From NCBI GenBank assembly GCA_016793925.1, contig JAEULH010000100.1, forward strand, positions 24,922 to 88,921: a stretch of 64,000 bases of DNA, written 5' to 3'. Numbering within the stretch: the first letter of the stretch is position 1; each line of letters opens with the position of its first letter. The notes beneath the pieces are model-generated. The model saw only the letters and a list, made by a program, of their open reading frames with translations, searched no databases and was not told the DNA's origin. This document shows positions 16,388-24,972 of this stretch, piece by piece. Both the position numbers and the translations under genes were made by a program. This stretch comes from Rhodospirillales bacterium (lineage in GTDB: Bacteria; Pseudomonadota; Alphaproteobacteria; Rhodospirillales; Defluviicoccaceae).

Positions 16388-17620
16388 ATGACAACCATCG
16401 ACACCTACATCCTGCGCGCAGTCCTGAGGCCGTTGGCGACGGCGCTGGTTGTCGCCCTCATGGTCTTCATGATCGAGCGCCTGTTGCACCTGATCGACCT
16501 GATTCTCGGCGCCAGCGGCCCGCTGAAGGTCGTGCTCGAGATCATGGCCTACCTCGTGCCCCATTACATGAGTGTCGCCCTGCCGCTCAGCTTCCTCATC
16601 GGCCTTCTGATCGGGTTCAACCATCTCAGCCGCGACGGCGAGCTGGACGCGCTGCAGGCCGCCGGGATCAGCCGGTTCCGCCAGCTCAGGGCGGCCTTGT
16701 TGGCGGCCGGCGTGATGATCGCCATCGCTGCGGTGATTTTCGGCTACCTGAAGCCTTACGGCCGCTACGCGTTCCAGGCCATCATCTACACCATTACCAA
16801 TGCCTCGCTTCAGTCGCTGGTGCGCGCCGGAGTGTTCGCGGAACTGGGCGATACGACGCTGCTGGTCCAGGACATCCGCCCCGACGAGGCCGGCTTCAGC
16901 CAGGTTTTCATTGTCCAGGGCGGCGACGAGACCGGTGCCGCGGAGCAGAGTGGGGAGCGAACCGTGATCACCGCGAGTCGCGGTCGCCTGGCGCAGGGGC
17001 CGATCGATCAACCGCCGATTCTCCGGCTGTTTGACGGGATCCGAATGACCCTTCCTGCCCGCAACGCCGTTTCGACCGCGGGCTCCGACAGCGGTGCCTT
17101 CGGCATCGTCCGCTTCGAGGAGCTGCGCACCGGCATCGGCGGCGGCGAGCTGAGCGTGTTTCGTCCGCGCGGCAAGGACGAGCGGGAGATGACCATCACC
17201 GAACTGTGGCAGCGGCGCGATCATCCGCCGGTCGGGATCCGCGCCTCCGATGTCGTGGCGGAACTGCACGTCCGTATCGTGCGGACGGTGTCGATCCTGT
17301 TTCTGCCGCTGCTTGCCTTCCCCTTGGCCCTGGGGCGGCGGCGCTCGGATCGATCCACCGGGATCGTCGGGGCGCTCCTCGTGCTGATCGCCTACGACCG
17401 CATTCTCGATTTCGGCAAGAACCTCGTCGAAAGCGCGGTCGTCGGTCCGGGCCTCGGGCTGTGGGTGCCGTTCGCCGTCTTCGCCGGGCTGAGCATGATC
17501 CTGTTCTGGCACGTCGCCGCCAGGGTTCCCGCCAGCGGCCGGTTCGTCTTTGCCGGCCTGTTCGCCCGTGCCCTGGCGCCGGTGCTTCCCTCGGCGGCGC
17601 GGCGGCGGCGTCCGTCATGA
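16388..17620 (+). CDS. LptF-like YjgP/YjgQ family permease
   Basis: A 410-residue inner-membrane protein with the LptF/LptG layout: three N-terminal helices (about residues 10-125, including the GLLIGFNHLSRDGELDAL turn), a periplasmic beta-jellyroll (about 130-285), and three C-terminal helices. In LPS export the pair LptF-LptG with LptB extracts lipid from the inner membrane. This copy lies inside a sphingolipid operon with no lptB, lptC or lptA beside it, so it could be the cell's only LptF or a specialised copy for a sphingolipid. Its TGA overlaps the LptG-like ATG. Confidence 0.88.
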   Translation: MTTIDTYILRAVLRPLATALVVALMVFMIERLLHLIDLILGASGPLKVVLEIMAYLVPHYMSVALPLSFLIGLLIGFNHLSRDGELDALQAAGISRFRQLRAALLAAGVMIAIAAVIFGYLKPYGRYAFQAIIYTITNASLQSLVRAGVFAELGDTTLLVQDIRPDEAGFSQVFIVQGGDETGAAEQSGERTVITASRGRLAQGPIDQPPILRLFDGIRMTLPARNAVSTAGSDSGAFGIVRFEELRTGIGGGELSVFRPRGKDEREMTITELWQRRDHPPVGIRASDVVAELHVRIVRTVSILFLPLLAFPLALGRRRSDRSTGIVGALLVLIAYDRILDFGKNLVESAVVGPGLGLWVPFAVFAGLSMILFWHVAARVPASGRFVFAGLFARALAPVLPSAARRRRPS

Positions 17621-18687
17621 TCCTGACGCGCTACATCGGCCGCAGGCTGGCGGCGAACGTCGCCATCGTCCTGGTGATCATCACGACGCTGTCGCTGACG
17701 TTCGAGGTGATGGAAGAAGGCGACAACATTGCGGCACGGAGCAGCAATGCGGTGCCGGCCATCACCCGCTACGTCCTCCTCAGGCTGCCGGAAGTCGCCT
17801 CGGAGCTCCTGCCGTTTGCCGCCCTCATCGGAGCGGTGGTCGCCATCGGTCTCCTCCTGCGCCACAGCGAAATCGTCGCAATCTGGAACAGTGGGGTTTC
17901 CGCTCTCGGCATCATGCGCGCGGTCCTGCCCATCGGCCTCCTCCTGGTCGCGCTCCAGGTCGTGCTGGACGATCAGCTCGTGCCCTGGACGCGAGCGTCC
18001 CTTGAGGAGTGGGGCGTGGGCCGGGCCGCGGAGCGCGAGGGGATGCTCAAGAGCAGTTCGGCGTCCGTCTGGCTGTTGACCGATGGCGAGGTTGTTCACA
18101 TCCCGGCAGCCGCAGCCACCGATGCGCATTTTCAGAACCTCGAAATCTTCAGCCGCGACGACGCAGGCCTGCTGACCGACTATATCCACGCCGCCGATGC
18201 CCGGAGGGACGGGTCGAAGTGGCTGCTCAGCAATGTCATCCACCGGACGGTCACGCCGCCGTCGATCGAAACGGTCCCCTACATGGACTGGCAACCGCCC
18301 ATGGCAGTCGAGCAGATCCCCCTCATCTCCAAGCTGCTGAAGGACCTTCGCCTCGACCAGCTCTGGCAACTCTTCGTCCATTCGGGCTACGGCCAGCGCT
18401 CGCCGGAGCTGTACCGGACCTGGTTCCATTATCGCATTTCCTCGGCCCTGTCCCCGCTGCTCCTCATCCTGCTGGTGGTCTCGCTGGCGCAGCGCTTCAA
18501 GCGGACGGGCACCTTTCTCCGGCTGATGATCTCCAGCATCGCCATCGGCTTCGCCTTCATGGTCTTCGAGGGCTCAAGTCTGTCCATCGGCGAAGCGGGG
18601 TTGCTGCAACCCCTCATCGCGGCCTGGGGACCGAGCGTCCTGCTCGCCAGCGTCATCGGCGTGCTCGTCTTCGGTCGCAGCGGCTAG
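17617..18687 (+). CDS. LptG-like YjgP/YjgQ family permease
   Basis: A 356-residue partner of the preceding gene, starting at the ATG in the ATGA overlap (17617). A longer upstream frame is only the other reading frame of LptF. It has three N-terminal membrane helices, a periplasmic jellyroll with HIPAAAATDAHFQNLEIF (about 155-175), and three C-terminal helices. The N-terminal RYIGRRLA resembles LptG proteins. Substrate follows from the same argument as for the LptF-like gene: LPS or sphingolipid, not decidable from sequence alone. Confidence 0.88.
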   Translation: MILTRYIGRRLAANVAIVLVIITTLSLTFEVMEEGDNIAARSSNAVPAITRYVLLRLPEVASELLPFAALIGAVVAIGLLLRHSEIVAIWNSGVSALGIMRAVLPIGLLLVALQVVLDDQLVPWTRASLEEWGVGRAAEREGMLKSSSASVWLLTDGEVVHIPAAAATDAHFQNLEIFSRDDAGLLTDYIHAADARRDGSKWLLSNVIHRTVTPPSIETVPYMDWQPPMAVEQIPLISKLLKDLRLDQLWQLFVHSGYGQRSPELYRTWFHYRISSALSPLLLILLVVSLAQRFKRTGTFLRLMISSIAIGFAFMVFEGSSLSIGEAGLLQPLIAAWGPSVLLASVIGVLVFGRSG

Positions 18688-18722
18688 GCCATGGCCGCCA
18701 TCGCCTCCTGCCCGGCCGTCCG

Positions 18723-19691
18723 ATGACGCAACCGCGCATCGGGCTGATCAGCAACGTCTGCAGCGAACGCAACAAGCGCGGCATGGCCGACCTTGACCGC
18801 GCCGTGTCCGCACTTCCCGGGATCCGCCACGAGCGGATCTGTGCCGTCGACGGGCTGGCCGACATCCTCGCCTCCTTCGCTGCCGACGGCGTCGAGGCGA
18901 TTGCCGTCAACAGCGGCGACGGCACGATCCAGGCGCTCCTGAGCGTTCTGCTGGAGCAGCGACCGTTCGCCGAGGCGCCGCCGGTGTGCATTCTCGCCGG
19001 CGGCATGACCAACATGACCGGCGCCGACGTCGCCCCCCGCGGCTCGCGCGCCACCGTCCTCCGTCGCCTCGTCGAACTGGTCGCGGCGGGCGCCGTCAGG
19101 GATCAGCTTGTCCACCGCCACATCCTGCGCCTCGACAACATTGCGGGCTGGTCGCCGCAGCGGGCGATGTTCTTCGGCGCCGCGGGGATCGTCGAGGCGA
19201 TCCGGTTGTGCAAGGCCGAAGTACATTCGCGCGGGCTGTCGTCGGAGTGGGCGAACGGCGCGACCCTGGCGCGGATGCTCGGCGGCTGGCTGGTCGCGGG
19301 CGAACGCAGTCGGCGGGATCTCGGCCTTGACATGGCAATCGCGCTCGACAACGAAGCGCCCGTCGAAGGTCGCCGCCTGCTCGTCCTGGCGACGACGCTT
19401 GACCGGCTGGTGCTCGGCTCGCGCCCGTTCTGGAACGCGCAAACCGGCCCTCTGCGCTACACCGCCATCGCCTACCCGCCGCGCCGGCTGCTGCTCAACG
19501 CGCCCCGGGTGCTGTTCGGGCGGTCCCGCCGGCGGTTCGCCGACCCCAGTTACGCCAGCCGGGGGGTGAGCCGGTTGACGCTGGCGATGGACGGGCAGTT
19601 CACCCTCGACGGCCAGTTCTTCACCGCCGAGCGCCACAAACCGCTGATCATGACCGCCGACGAGCGGGTGAGCTTCGTCAAGTTCCGCTGA
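18723..19691 (+). CDS. Diacylglycerol-kinase-family lipid kinase, candidate ceramide kinase
   Basis: A 322-residue DAGK-catalytic-domain protein. The nucleotide loop is NSGDGT (63-68, equivalent to GGDGT of YegS/DgkB), followed by GGMTNM (93-98) where canonical enzymes have G-T-x-N-D. The start is the ATG at 18723, 35 bases after the LptG stop. In Caulobacter a DAGK-family protein in the corresponding locus (CpgB) phosphorylates ceramide. By that precedent and this operon it probably makes ceramide 1-phosphate, but orthology was not tested. Stop and next ATG overlap by one base. Confidence 0.72.
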   Translation: MTQPRIGLISNVCSERNKRGMADLDRAVSALPGIRHERICAVDGLADILASFAADGVEAIAVNSGDGTIQALLSVLLEQRPFAEAPPVCILAGGMTNMTGADVAPRGSRATVLRRLVELVAAGAVRDQLVHRHILRLDNIAGWSPQRAMFFGAAGIVEAIRLCKAEVHSRGLSSEWANGATLARMLGGWLVAGERSRRDLGLDMAIALDNEAPVEGRRLLVLATTLDRLVLGSRPFWNAQTGPLRYTAIAYPPRRLLLNAPRVLFGRSRRRFADPSYASRGVSRLTLAMDGQFTLDGQFFTAERHKPLIMTADERVSFVKFR

Positions 19692-20641
19692 TGACAGGAC
19701 GCACCGGCAGCACGAACCAGGCCGTCCTCGAGGTGGTGGCCGCCGACGCCGCCGCCCCCGTGCCGGCGCGGGTCGCGGCCATCGCCGACGCCGCTCGCGC
19801 GCGCCATGGGACGAGCGTTTGCGCCGTGCTCGCCTACGGAAGCGCGCTGCGCGAGCGCGACGACCCGAGCCGGATGGTCGACCTCTATCTGCTCGTCGAC
19901 AGCTACCGGGTGGCGCAGGACAAACGGTGGCTGCGCGTCGCCAACAGGATCCTGCCGCCGAACGTCTACTATATCGAGATCCCATGGGGCGGGGCAGGGC
20001 CCGACGGGAGCGGCGAGGGCGGCGCAAGCAGCAAGGTCCGCAGCAAATACGCCATGGTCAGCCTCGCCCACCTCGAGCGGCTGGTCGGCCCGGGCACACT
20101 GCATCCGTACTTCTGGGCCCGGTTCGCCCAGCCCACCGCGCTCGTCTGGGTTCGCGACGAGGCCACGGCCGAGAGGGTGCGGCGGGTGCTGGCGCGGGCG
20201 GTGCTGACGCTGATCGAGGCGGCGTGGCCGCTGACGACGGCGTCCGACGGCGCCGAAACGCGCTGGGTGCGCGCCTTCGTCGAGACCTATCGCACGGAGC
20301 TTCGCTCAGAGGGTCCCGAGCGCGCCCGCGCGTTGTACCGCGCCCATGCCGGCCGCTACGCGGCGATCGCCGCGGCCGCCCACGAGCCGGAGGCAGGCAG
20401 CCAACACCGGTCAGCGGTCCAAAGGCGCTGGTTCGTTCGCCGCGTCGTCGGCAAGGCTCTGTCTGTGCTGCGCCTGCTGAAGGCGGCGTTCACCTTCGAG
20501 GACGGCGCGACCTACCTCGCGTCGAAGATCGAGAGCCATTCGGGCGTTGCCGTCCGCCTGACCGACTGGCAGCGCCGCCACCCGATCCTCGCCGCCCCCG
20601 GCCTCGCCTGGCGCCTCTACCGCCAGGGCGCGATCCGGTGA
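19691..20641 (+). CDS. Tam41-like nucleotidyltransferase
   Basis: A 316-residue protein resembling Tam41/Mmp37, the mitochondrial CTP:phosphatidate cytidylyltransferase. It shows AYGSAL (48-53), a spaced acidic pair in MVDLYLLVD (D64, D70), KYAMVS (119-124), and a helix with LHPYFWARFAQPTALV that parallels the Tam41 tail of the catalytic domain. The rest is Ala/Arg-rich helical sequence. It directly follows the lipid kinase with a one-base overlap, so a cytidylyl transfer onto the phosphorylated lipid is the natural guess. The family match was made by eye and is moderate. Confidence 0.55.
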   Translation: MTGRTGSTNQAVLEVVAADAAAPVPARVAAIADAARARHGTSVCAVLAYGSALRERDDPSRMVDLYLLVDSYRVAQDKRWLRVANRILPPNVYYIEIPWGGAGPDGSGEGGASSKVRSKYAMVSLAHLERLVGPGTLHPYFWARFAQPTALVWVRDEATAERVRRVLARAVLTLIEAAWPLTTASDGAETRWVRAFVETYRTELRSEGPERARALYRAHAGRYAAIAAAAHEPEAGSQHRSAVQRRWFVRRVVGKALSVLRLLKAAFTFEDGATYLASKIESHSGVAVRLTDWQRRHPILAAPGLAWRLYRQGAIR

Positions 20642-20668
20642 AATCAGTCGCGACGAGGTCGACCCGCC

Positions 20669-21895
20669 CTACAGCCTCGCCGGGATCCGTGCCCCTGCGG
20701 CTCGCTCCAGCGCGGCGAGGTCTTCGGCCAAGGCGCCGAAGCGGGCGATGACCTCGGCGATCTGCTCGGGCGTATGGGCCGCCGAGACGCTGGCGCGCAG
20801 CAGGCAGGCGCCGTTCGGCGTGCCGGGCGGCAGGGCGAGGTTGACGTAGACGCCGCGTTCGAGGAGGCGGTTCCAGGCGTAGATCGCCGTCTCCTCGTCC
20901 TTCATCCGGAGCGCGATCACCGGGCTCATCTCCGCGCACACTTCGAAGCCGGCGGCGACGACGCCGTCGAAGAGCGCCCGTGCATTCGCCCACAACCGCC
21001 GGCGCAGGTCCGGTCGCCGCTCGATCTCGCGCAGCGCGGCAAGAACGGAGGCGACGTTCGACGGCGAGGCCGAGGCGGTGAACATGTACGGGCGGCTGCA
21101 ATAGCGCAGGACGTCGAACTTCGGGTGGCTGGAGGCGCCGAAGCCGCCGACGGCGCCGAGGCTCTTGCTGAAGGTGCCGACGACGAAGTCGACCTCGTGC
21201 TCGATGCCCTGTTCCTCGGCGACGCCGCGGCCATGATCGCCGAGGACGCCGAGCGAATGCGCCTCGTCGACCAGGAGATAGGCGCCGTGGCTGCGCTTGA
21301 CCTCGGCGAACTCTCTGAGCGGCGCCCGGTCGCCGAGCATGCTGTAGATCCCTTCGACGACCACCAGCTTGCAGCGGTCGTCGCCGCCTAGCCGGGCGAG
21401 GCGCTTGTCGAGGTCGGCCGGGTCGTTGTGGCGGAAGCGGACCAGGGTCGCGCCGCTGAGCCGGCAGCCGTCGTAGATGCTGGCGTGCGAGTCGGCGTCG
21501 AGCAGGATGACGTCGTTGGCGCCGGCCAGTCCGGAGAGTATTCCGAGGTTGGCCTGGTAGCCGGTCGGGAAGACCATCGCCGAGCGCTTGTCCAGGAATG
21601 TCGCCAGCGCCCGCTCGAGGGCGACGTGCGTGGCGTAGGTGCCGTTGGCGATGCGCGACCCTGTCGTTCCGGTGCCGTGGACGCGGATGGCCTCGATTGC
21701 GGCCTCCATGCACAGCGGATCGTAGGTCAGGCCAAGGTAGTTGTTGGTTCCGACCAGGATGGTCCGCTTCCCGTCGACCCGTGCTTCCGTCGCCGAGTAC
21801 AGCTCCTCCATGCGCACGCCGAAGGGATCCGTTCCGGCCTTCAGAACCTTCTCGTGACGGGCCGCCGGCAGGCTGTACTTGTCGAAGATGTCCAT
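20669..21895 (-). CDS. spt: Serine palmitoyltransferase (alpha-oxoamine synthase)
   Basis: A 408-residue PLP enzyme of the alpha-oxoamine synthase family that condenses serine with an acyl thioester to 3-ketosphinganine. PLP features: DSHASIYDG with the ring-stacking H137, DEAHS (210-214), and the Schiff-base K244 in GTFSKSLGA. Related enzymes (5-aminolevulinate, KBL and AONS synthases) share these motifs. Serine is inferred from the neighbours: a dedicated ACP three bases upstream, then a reductase, an acyl-ACP synthetase and a ceramide synthase, an arrangement known from Caulobacter. It is the last gene of the minus operon and converges on the Tam41-like gene. Confidence 0.87.
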   Translation of the reverse strand: MDIFDKYSLPAARHEKVLKAGTDPFGVRMEELYSATEARVDGKRTILVGTNNYLGLTYDPLCMEAAIEAIRVHGTGTTGSRIANGTYATHVALERALATFLDKRSAMVFPTGYQANLGILSGLAGANDVILLDADSHASIYDGCRLSGATLVRFRHNDPADLDKRLARLGGDDRCKLVVVEGIYSMLGDRAPLREFAEVKRSHGAYLLVDEAHSLGVLGDHGRGVAEEQGIEHEVDFVVGTFSKSLGAVGGFGASSHPKFDVLRYCSRPYMFTASASPSNVASVLAALREIERRPDLRRRLWANARALFDGVVAAGFEVCAEMSPVIALRMKDEETAIYAWNRLLERGVYVNLALPPGTPNGACLLRASVSAAHTPEQIAEVIARFGALAEDLAALERAAGARIPARL

Positions 21896-21898
21896 AGC

Positions 21899-22165
21899 TC
21901 AGCCGCCTTTCATTCGTTCGTGCACGAGCCGGGCGAGATCCGCAACGGTTTCGACGTCCGATATCAGGTTGATGGGAATGTCGATGTCGAACTTGTCTTC
22001 GATCTCCATGATCAGGTCCATGACCTCGACCGAGTCGATATTGAGCTCCGAGCTCAGGCTCGTCTCGGCGCCGAGTGCGATCTGCTCCTTGTTATAACGC
22101 TGAAGCATGTCGCACAGATCGCTGACGATGCTGTCGATCTCCGGCGATTCGACCTCTGGTTCCAT
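21899..22165 (-). CDS. acpR: Acyl carrier protein of the sphingolipid operon
   Basis: An 88-residue acidic protein with the phosphopantetheine site DSVEVMDL (Ser in LNIDSVEV) and the four-helix ACP pattern ending in VHERMKGG. It probably carries the fatty acyl group that Spt condenses with serine. The start at 22165 has AGAGG in front; an in-frame ATG at 22195 would add ten residues and is possible. A longer frame beginning inside the reductase is not meaningful. The stop lies three bases before the spt ATG, so the two are coupled. Confidence 0.88.
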   Translation of the reverse strand: MEPEVESPEIDSIVSDLCDMLQRYNKEQIALGAETSLSSELNIDSVEVMDLIMEIEDKFDIDIPINLISDVETVADLARLVHERMKGG

Positions 22166-22208
22166 GCTTGCCTCTACCGTTCTTTTTGGCGACATCCCGC
22201 CAGGCGCT

Positions 22209-23270
22209 TCAGAGCCAGCCGTGCCGGCGATACCAGTCGAGTGTGAGCGACGCGCCCTCGACGAAGCCGACGCGCGGCGTCCAGCCCGCCATCGCATCCA
22301 CCGGCCGTTCGCGGCAGACCCAATCCGGATACCATAGCTCGCCAAGCTTGCCACGGGAAAGCATCGGCGCGCGACCGCGCACGGCGGCGATCGATTCCGC
22401 CGCCAGCGCGGCGCACCAGACCAGCGGCCGCGGGGCGCGCACGCAGCGGACGGGCCGGCCGACGAGGGGAGCGGCAAGCGCGGCCAGATCGGCCCAGCCA
22501 TAGCCTCCCGGGCGAGCGTCGTCCGGCTCGATCACCTCGCCCCGCCAGACGGGCCGGGCGAGCACGCGGCAGAGCAAGCGGGCAAGATCGTCGACATAAA
22601 GCAGTGAGAACCGAGCCTCGGCGCCGCCGGGCGCGACGAGAAGACCGCGCGAGAGTTGTCGGAAAATGGGCAGGGCGCCCCGGTCGTGCGGGCCATAGAC
22701 CGCCGGAGGGCGAACGACGCAGACCTCCAGTCCGCTGTCGGCGGCGGCGTCTTCTCCGGCCCGTTTGCTTGCAGCGTAGGGGGAGGCTGCGGGGGTGCGG
22801 GCGGCGAGAGAAGAGACGAGGAGCACCCGCGCCGGCCGCGCCGCTTTGCCGACCGCCGCCAGAAGGCGCTGGGTTCCGGCGCCGTTGACGCGGCGGTAGT
22901 CGTCGTCCCGGCGCGCGGAGACGAGGCCGGCGAGGTGAATGACCGTGCCCACGTCCTCGACCAGCGGTGCAAGGCTCGCCTCGTCGTCGAGGGATCCTTG
23001 AACCGCCTCGACCTCCGGCGGCAGGCGCGAACCGGCGTCGCGGTTCCGGACCAGCGCCCGCGTGCGATGATGCGCGACGAGCGCGTTGCAGAGCGCCTGG
23101 CCGACGAAGCCGGTCGCTCCCGTAACCGCAACGAGCCCTGAGGCCGCGGCTCCCGCGCCCGTCTCTTCGCGCCCCGCGGCGTCAGCCGGCGGCTGCAATC
23201 CGCTGTTCGGCGTCGAAGCCGTATGCGGGGGTCGCGTCGATGCCGACATCGATGGCCCGCAGCCCGTCAT
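22209..23270 (-). CDS. cerR: NAD(P)-dependent epimerase/reductase, CerR-like
   Basis: An extended short-chain dehydrogenase. The dinucleotide loop VTGATGFVGQAL follows about 47 residues of low-complexity sequence; the catalytic pair is in YAASK, with SSLAA as the Ser strand. In Caulobacter the equivalent gene between the acyl-ACP synthetase and ACP acts as the ceramide (3-keto) reductase. The start is uncertain: the longest frame (given) overlaps the upstream gene by 89 bases, and ATG at 23249 or TTG at 23198 would shorten the overlap without touching the Rossmann fold. Confidence 0.78.
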   Translation of the reverse strand: MTGCGPSMSASTRPPHTASTPNSGLQPPADAAGREETGAGAAASGLVAVTGATGFVGQALCNALVAHHRTRALVRNRDAGSRLPPEVEAVQGSLDDEASLAPLVEDVGTVIHLAGLVSARRDDDYRRVNGAGTQRLLAAVGKAARPARVLLVSSLAARTPAASPYAASKRAGEDAAADSGLEVCVVRPPAVYGPHDRGALPIFRQLSRGLLVAPGGAEARFSLLYVDDLARLLCRVLARPVWRGEVIEPDDARPGGYGWADLAALAAPLVGRPVRCVRAPRPLVWCAALAAESIAAVRGRAPMLSRGKLGELWYPDWVCRERPVDAMAGWTPRVGFVEGASLTLDWYRRHGWL

Positions 23271-24972
23271 TGAGGTAGCGCGCCTTTGCCGCGGCGCGGC
23301 TCAGCTTGCCCGAGGAGGTAAAGATCAGGGTGCGCGCCGGCACCAGCATGACCTCGCAATGCACCCCGGCGGTCCGGTGAATGATCGCCGAGATGTCCTG
23401 GACCAGCGCGCGCTGGCGCGCGGGCTCGGCGAAGTAGCACTCGACGACGATCACCACCCGCTCGTCGCCGTCGTCGTCATCGACCGAAAAGGCCGCGACG
23501 GAGCCCGTACGCACGTCGGCGAGGCTCTCGACCGCCCATTCCAGATCCTGCGGCCAGATGTTCCGGCCGTTGCAGATGATCATATCCTTGCGCCGACCCG
23601 TCACGAACAAGGTCCCGCCGACGGCATACCCCATGTCGCCGGTGTCCAGCCAACCGTCGGCCAGCTTCATCTGCCGCGTCGCCGCCGGGTTGCGGTAGTA
23701 GCCTTCCATCAGGCTCGGCCCCTGGATGCAGATGCGGCCGATCGTCCGATCCGGCAGCGTCCGACCGTTATCGTCGCGGATTTCCACGGCGTATTCCGGC
23801 AGGACCGAGCCGCAGGCGACGAACGACCGGGTCCGCTGCGCCGCACCGTTCGACTTGACCGGTACCGCCCGGCGCGTGAACTCGTACTTGTCGCGATCGA
23901 CACTGTCGACAACCACGCCTTCGCCCAAAGGCGCGAAACTGACCGCGAGCGTCGCCTCGGCGAGGCCGTAGCTCGGCAGGAACGCCCGGCGATCGAAGCC
24001 GTGCGGGCCGAAGGCGGCCGCGAACTGTTCGAGCACGTCCGGGCGGATCATTTCGCCGCCGATGCCCGCAACCCGCCACGACGACAGGTCGAGGTTCATT
24101 GCGTTGGCCTTGGCCGCGCGGCGCAGGCACAACTCGTAGCCGAAGGTCGGGCTGAACGCGATCGTGCAGCGGCGCTCGGAAATGAGCTGCAGCCAGGTCA
24201 GCGGCCGGACGGCGAAGGTCGAGGTCGCGAGATAGTCGATCGAGACCTGCGCCAGCATCGGTGTGATGCAGAAGCCGACCAGCCCCATGTCGTGGTAAAG
24301 CGGCAGCCACGACGCCGCCCGATCGCCGGCCCTCAGCCGGAGGCCGTCGCGCCCGATCGCGCGGGCGTTGGTCGTGATCGCCCGCTGCGACACCATCACG
24401 CCCTTGGGGTCCATGGTGCTGCCCGAGGAGTACTGGATGTAGCACGGCTCGTCCTTGTTGAACGGAGCCAGCGCCCCACCCGCGGCCGGAAGGGCATCGA
24501 AGTCCTCAGGCGTTCCGATCAGGCGGGCGCCGAGGCCGGCAGCCGCCTGCGCCAGCGTCGGCAGCAGTTCGCGCGAAGCGACCGCCGCCGCCGGCTGCGC
24601 CGCCGCCAACATGGCGCGCAAACGGGCGACGTGGGCGTCATGACCGCCGAGGTTGATGCTCAACGGCAGCGGCACCGGGATGAGGCCGACGTACTGGCAA
24701 GCGTAGAAGAAGATCAGGAAATGCGGGCTCGTCTCGGCGACGATAGCGAACCGGCTGCCCCGCGGCAGGTCGAGCGTCGACAGCCGGAGGGCCAAATCGA
24801 GGGCCCGCTCGCGGATCTCGCTGTACGGCAGCGACCGCGCCGGCGCGCCACGGCTCGAAAAGAAGTTGCAACCGGTCTCCCCGCGCGCCGCATAGTCGAG
24901 ACCTTCCCATATGGTCTCGAACGTGCCGACGCGGAACGGAAGAACCGGGTTGCTCGTCGCCGTAAGCTCCAC
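23182..24972 (-). CDS. aasR: AMP-dependent acyl-ACP synthetase of the sphingolipid operon
   Basis: A 596-residue ANL-superfamily adenylating enzyme. Motifs: YSSGSTMDPKG (181-191) for ATP, LPSYGLAEA, GWLDTGDMG and the hinge region GRRKDMIICNGRN. These FadD32/AasS-like ligases load fatty acids on ACP through an acyl-AMP. The GTG start at 24972 was chosen because GGAGG lies eight bases upstream; an ATG at 25029 would add 19 unlikely residues. It is first in the minus operon, so its promoter should be in the 24973-25598 gap. Confidence 0.85.
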   Translation of the reverse strand: MELTATSNPVLPFRVGTFETIWEGLDYAARGETGCNFFSSRGAPARSLPYSEIRERALDLALRLSTLDLPRGSRFAIVAETSPHFLIFFYACQYVGLIPVPLPLSINLGGHDAHVARLRAMLAAAQPAAAVASRELLPTLAQAAAGLGARLIGTPEDFDALPAAGGALAPFNKDEPCYIQYSSGSTMDPKGVMVSQRAITTNARAIGRDGLRLRAGDRAASWLPLYHDMGLVGFCITPMLAQVSIDYLATSTFAVRPLTWLQLISERRCTIAFSPTFGYELCLRRAAKANAMNLDLSSWRVAGIGGEMIRPDVLEQFAAAFGPHGFDRRAFLPSYGLAEATLAVSFAPLGEGVVVDSVDRDKYEFTRRAVPVKSNGAAQRTRSFVACGSVLPEYAVEIRDDNGRTLPDRTIGRICIQGPSLMEGYYRNPAATRQMKLADGWLDTGDMGYAVGGTLFVTGRRKDMIICNGRNIWPQDLEWAVESLADVRTGSVAAFSVDDDDGDERVVIVVECYFAEPARQRALVQDISAIIHRTAGVHCEVMLVPARTLIFTSSGKLSRAAAKARYLNDGLRAIDVGIDATPAYGFDAEQRIAAAG

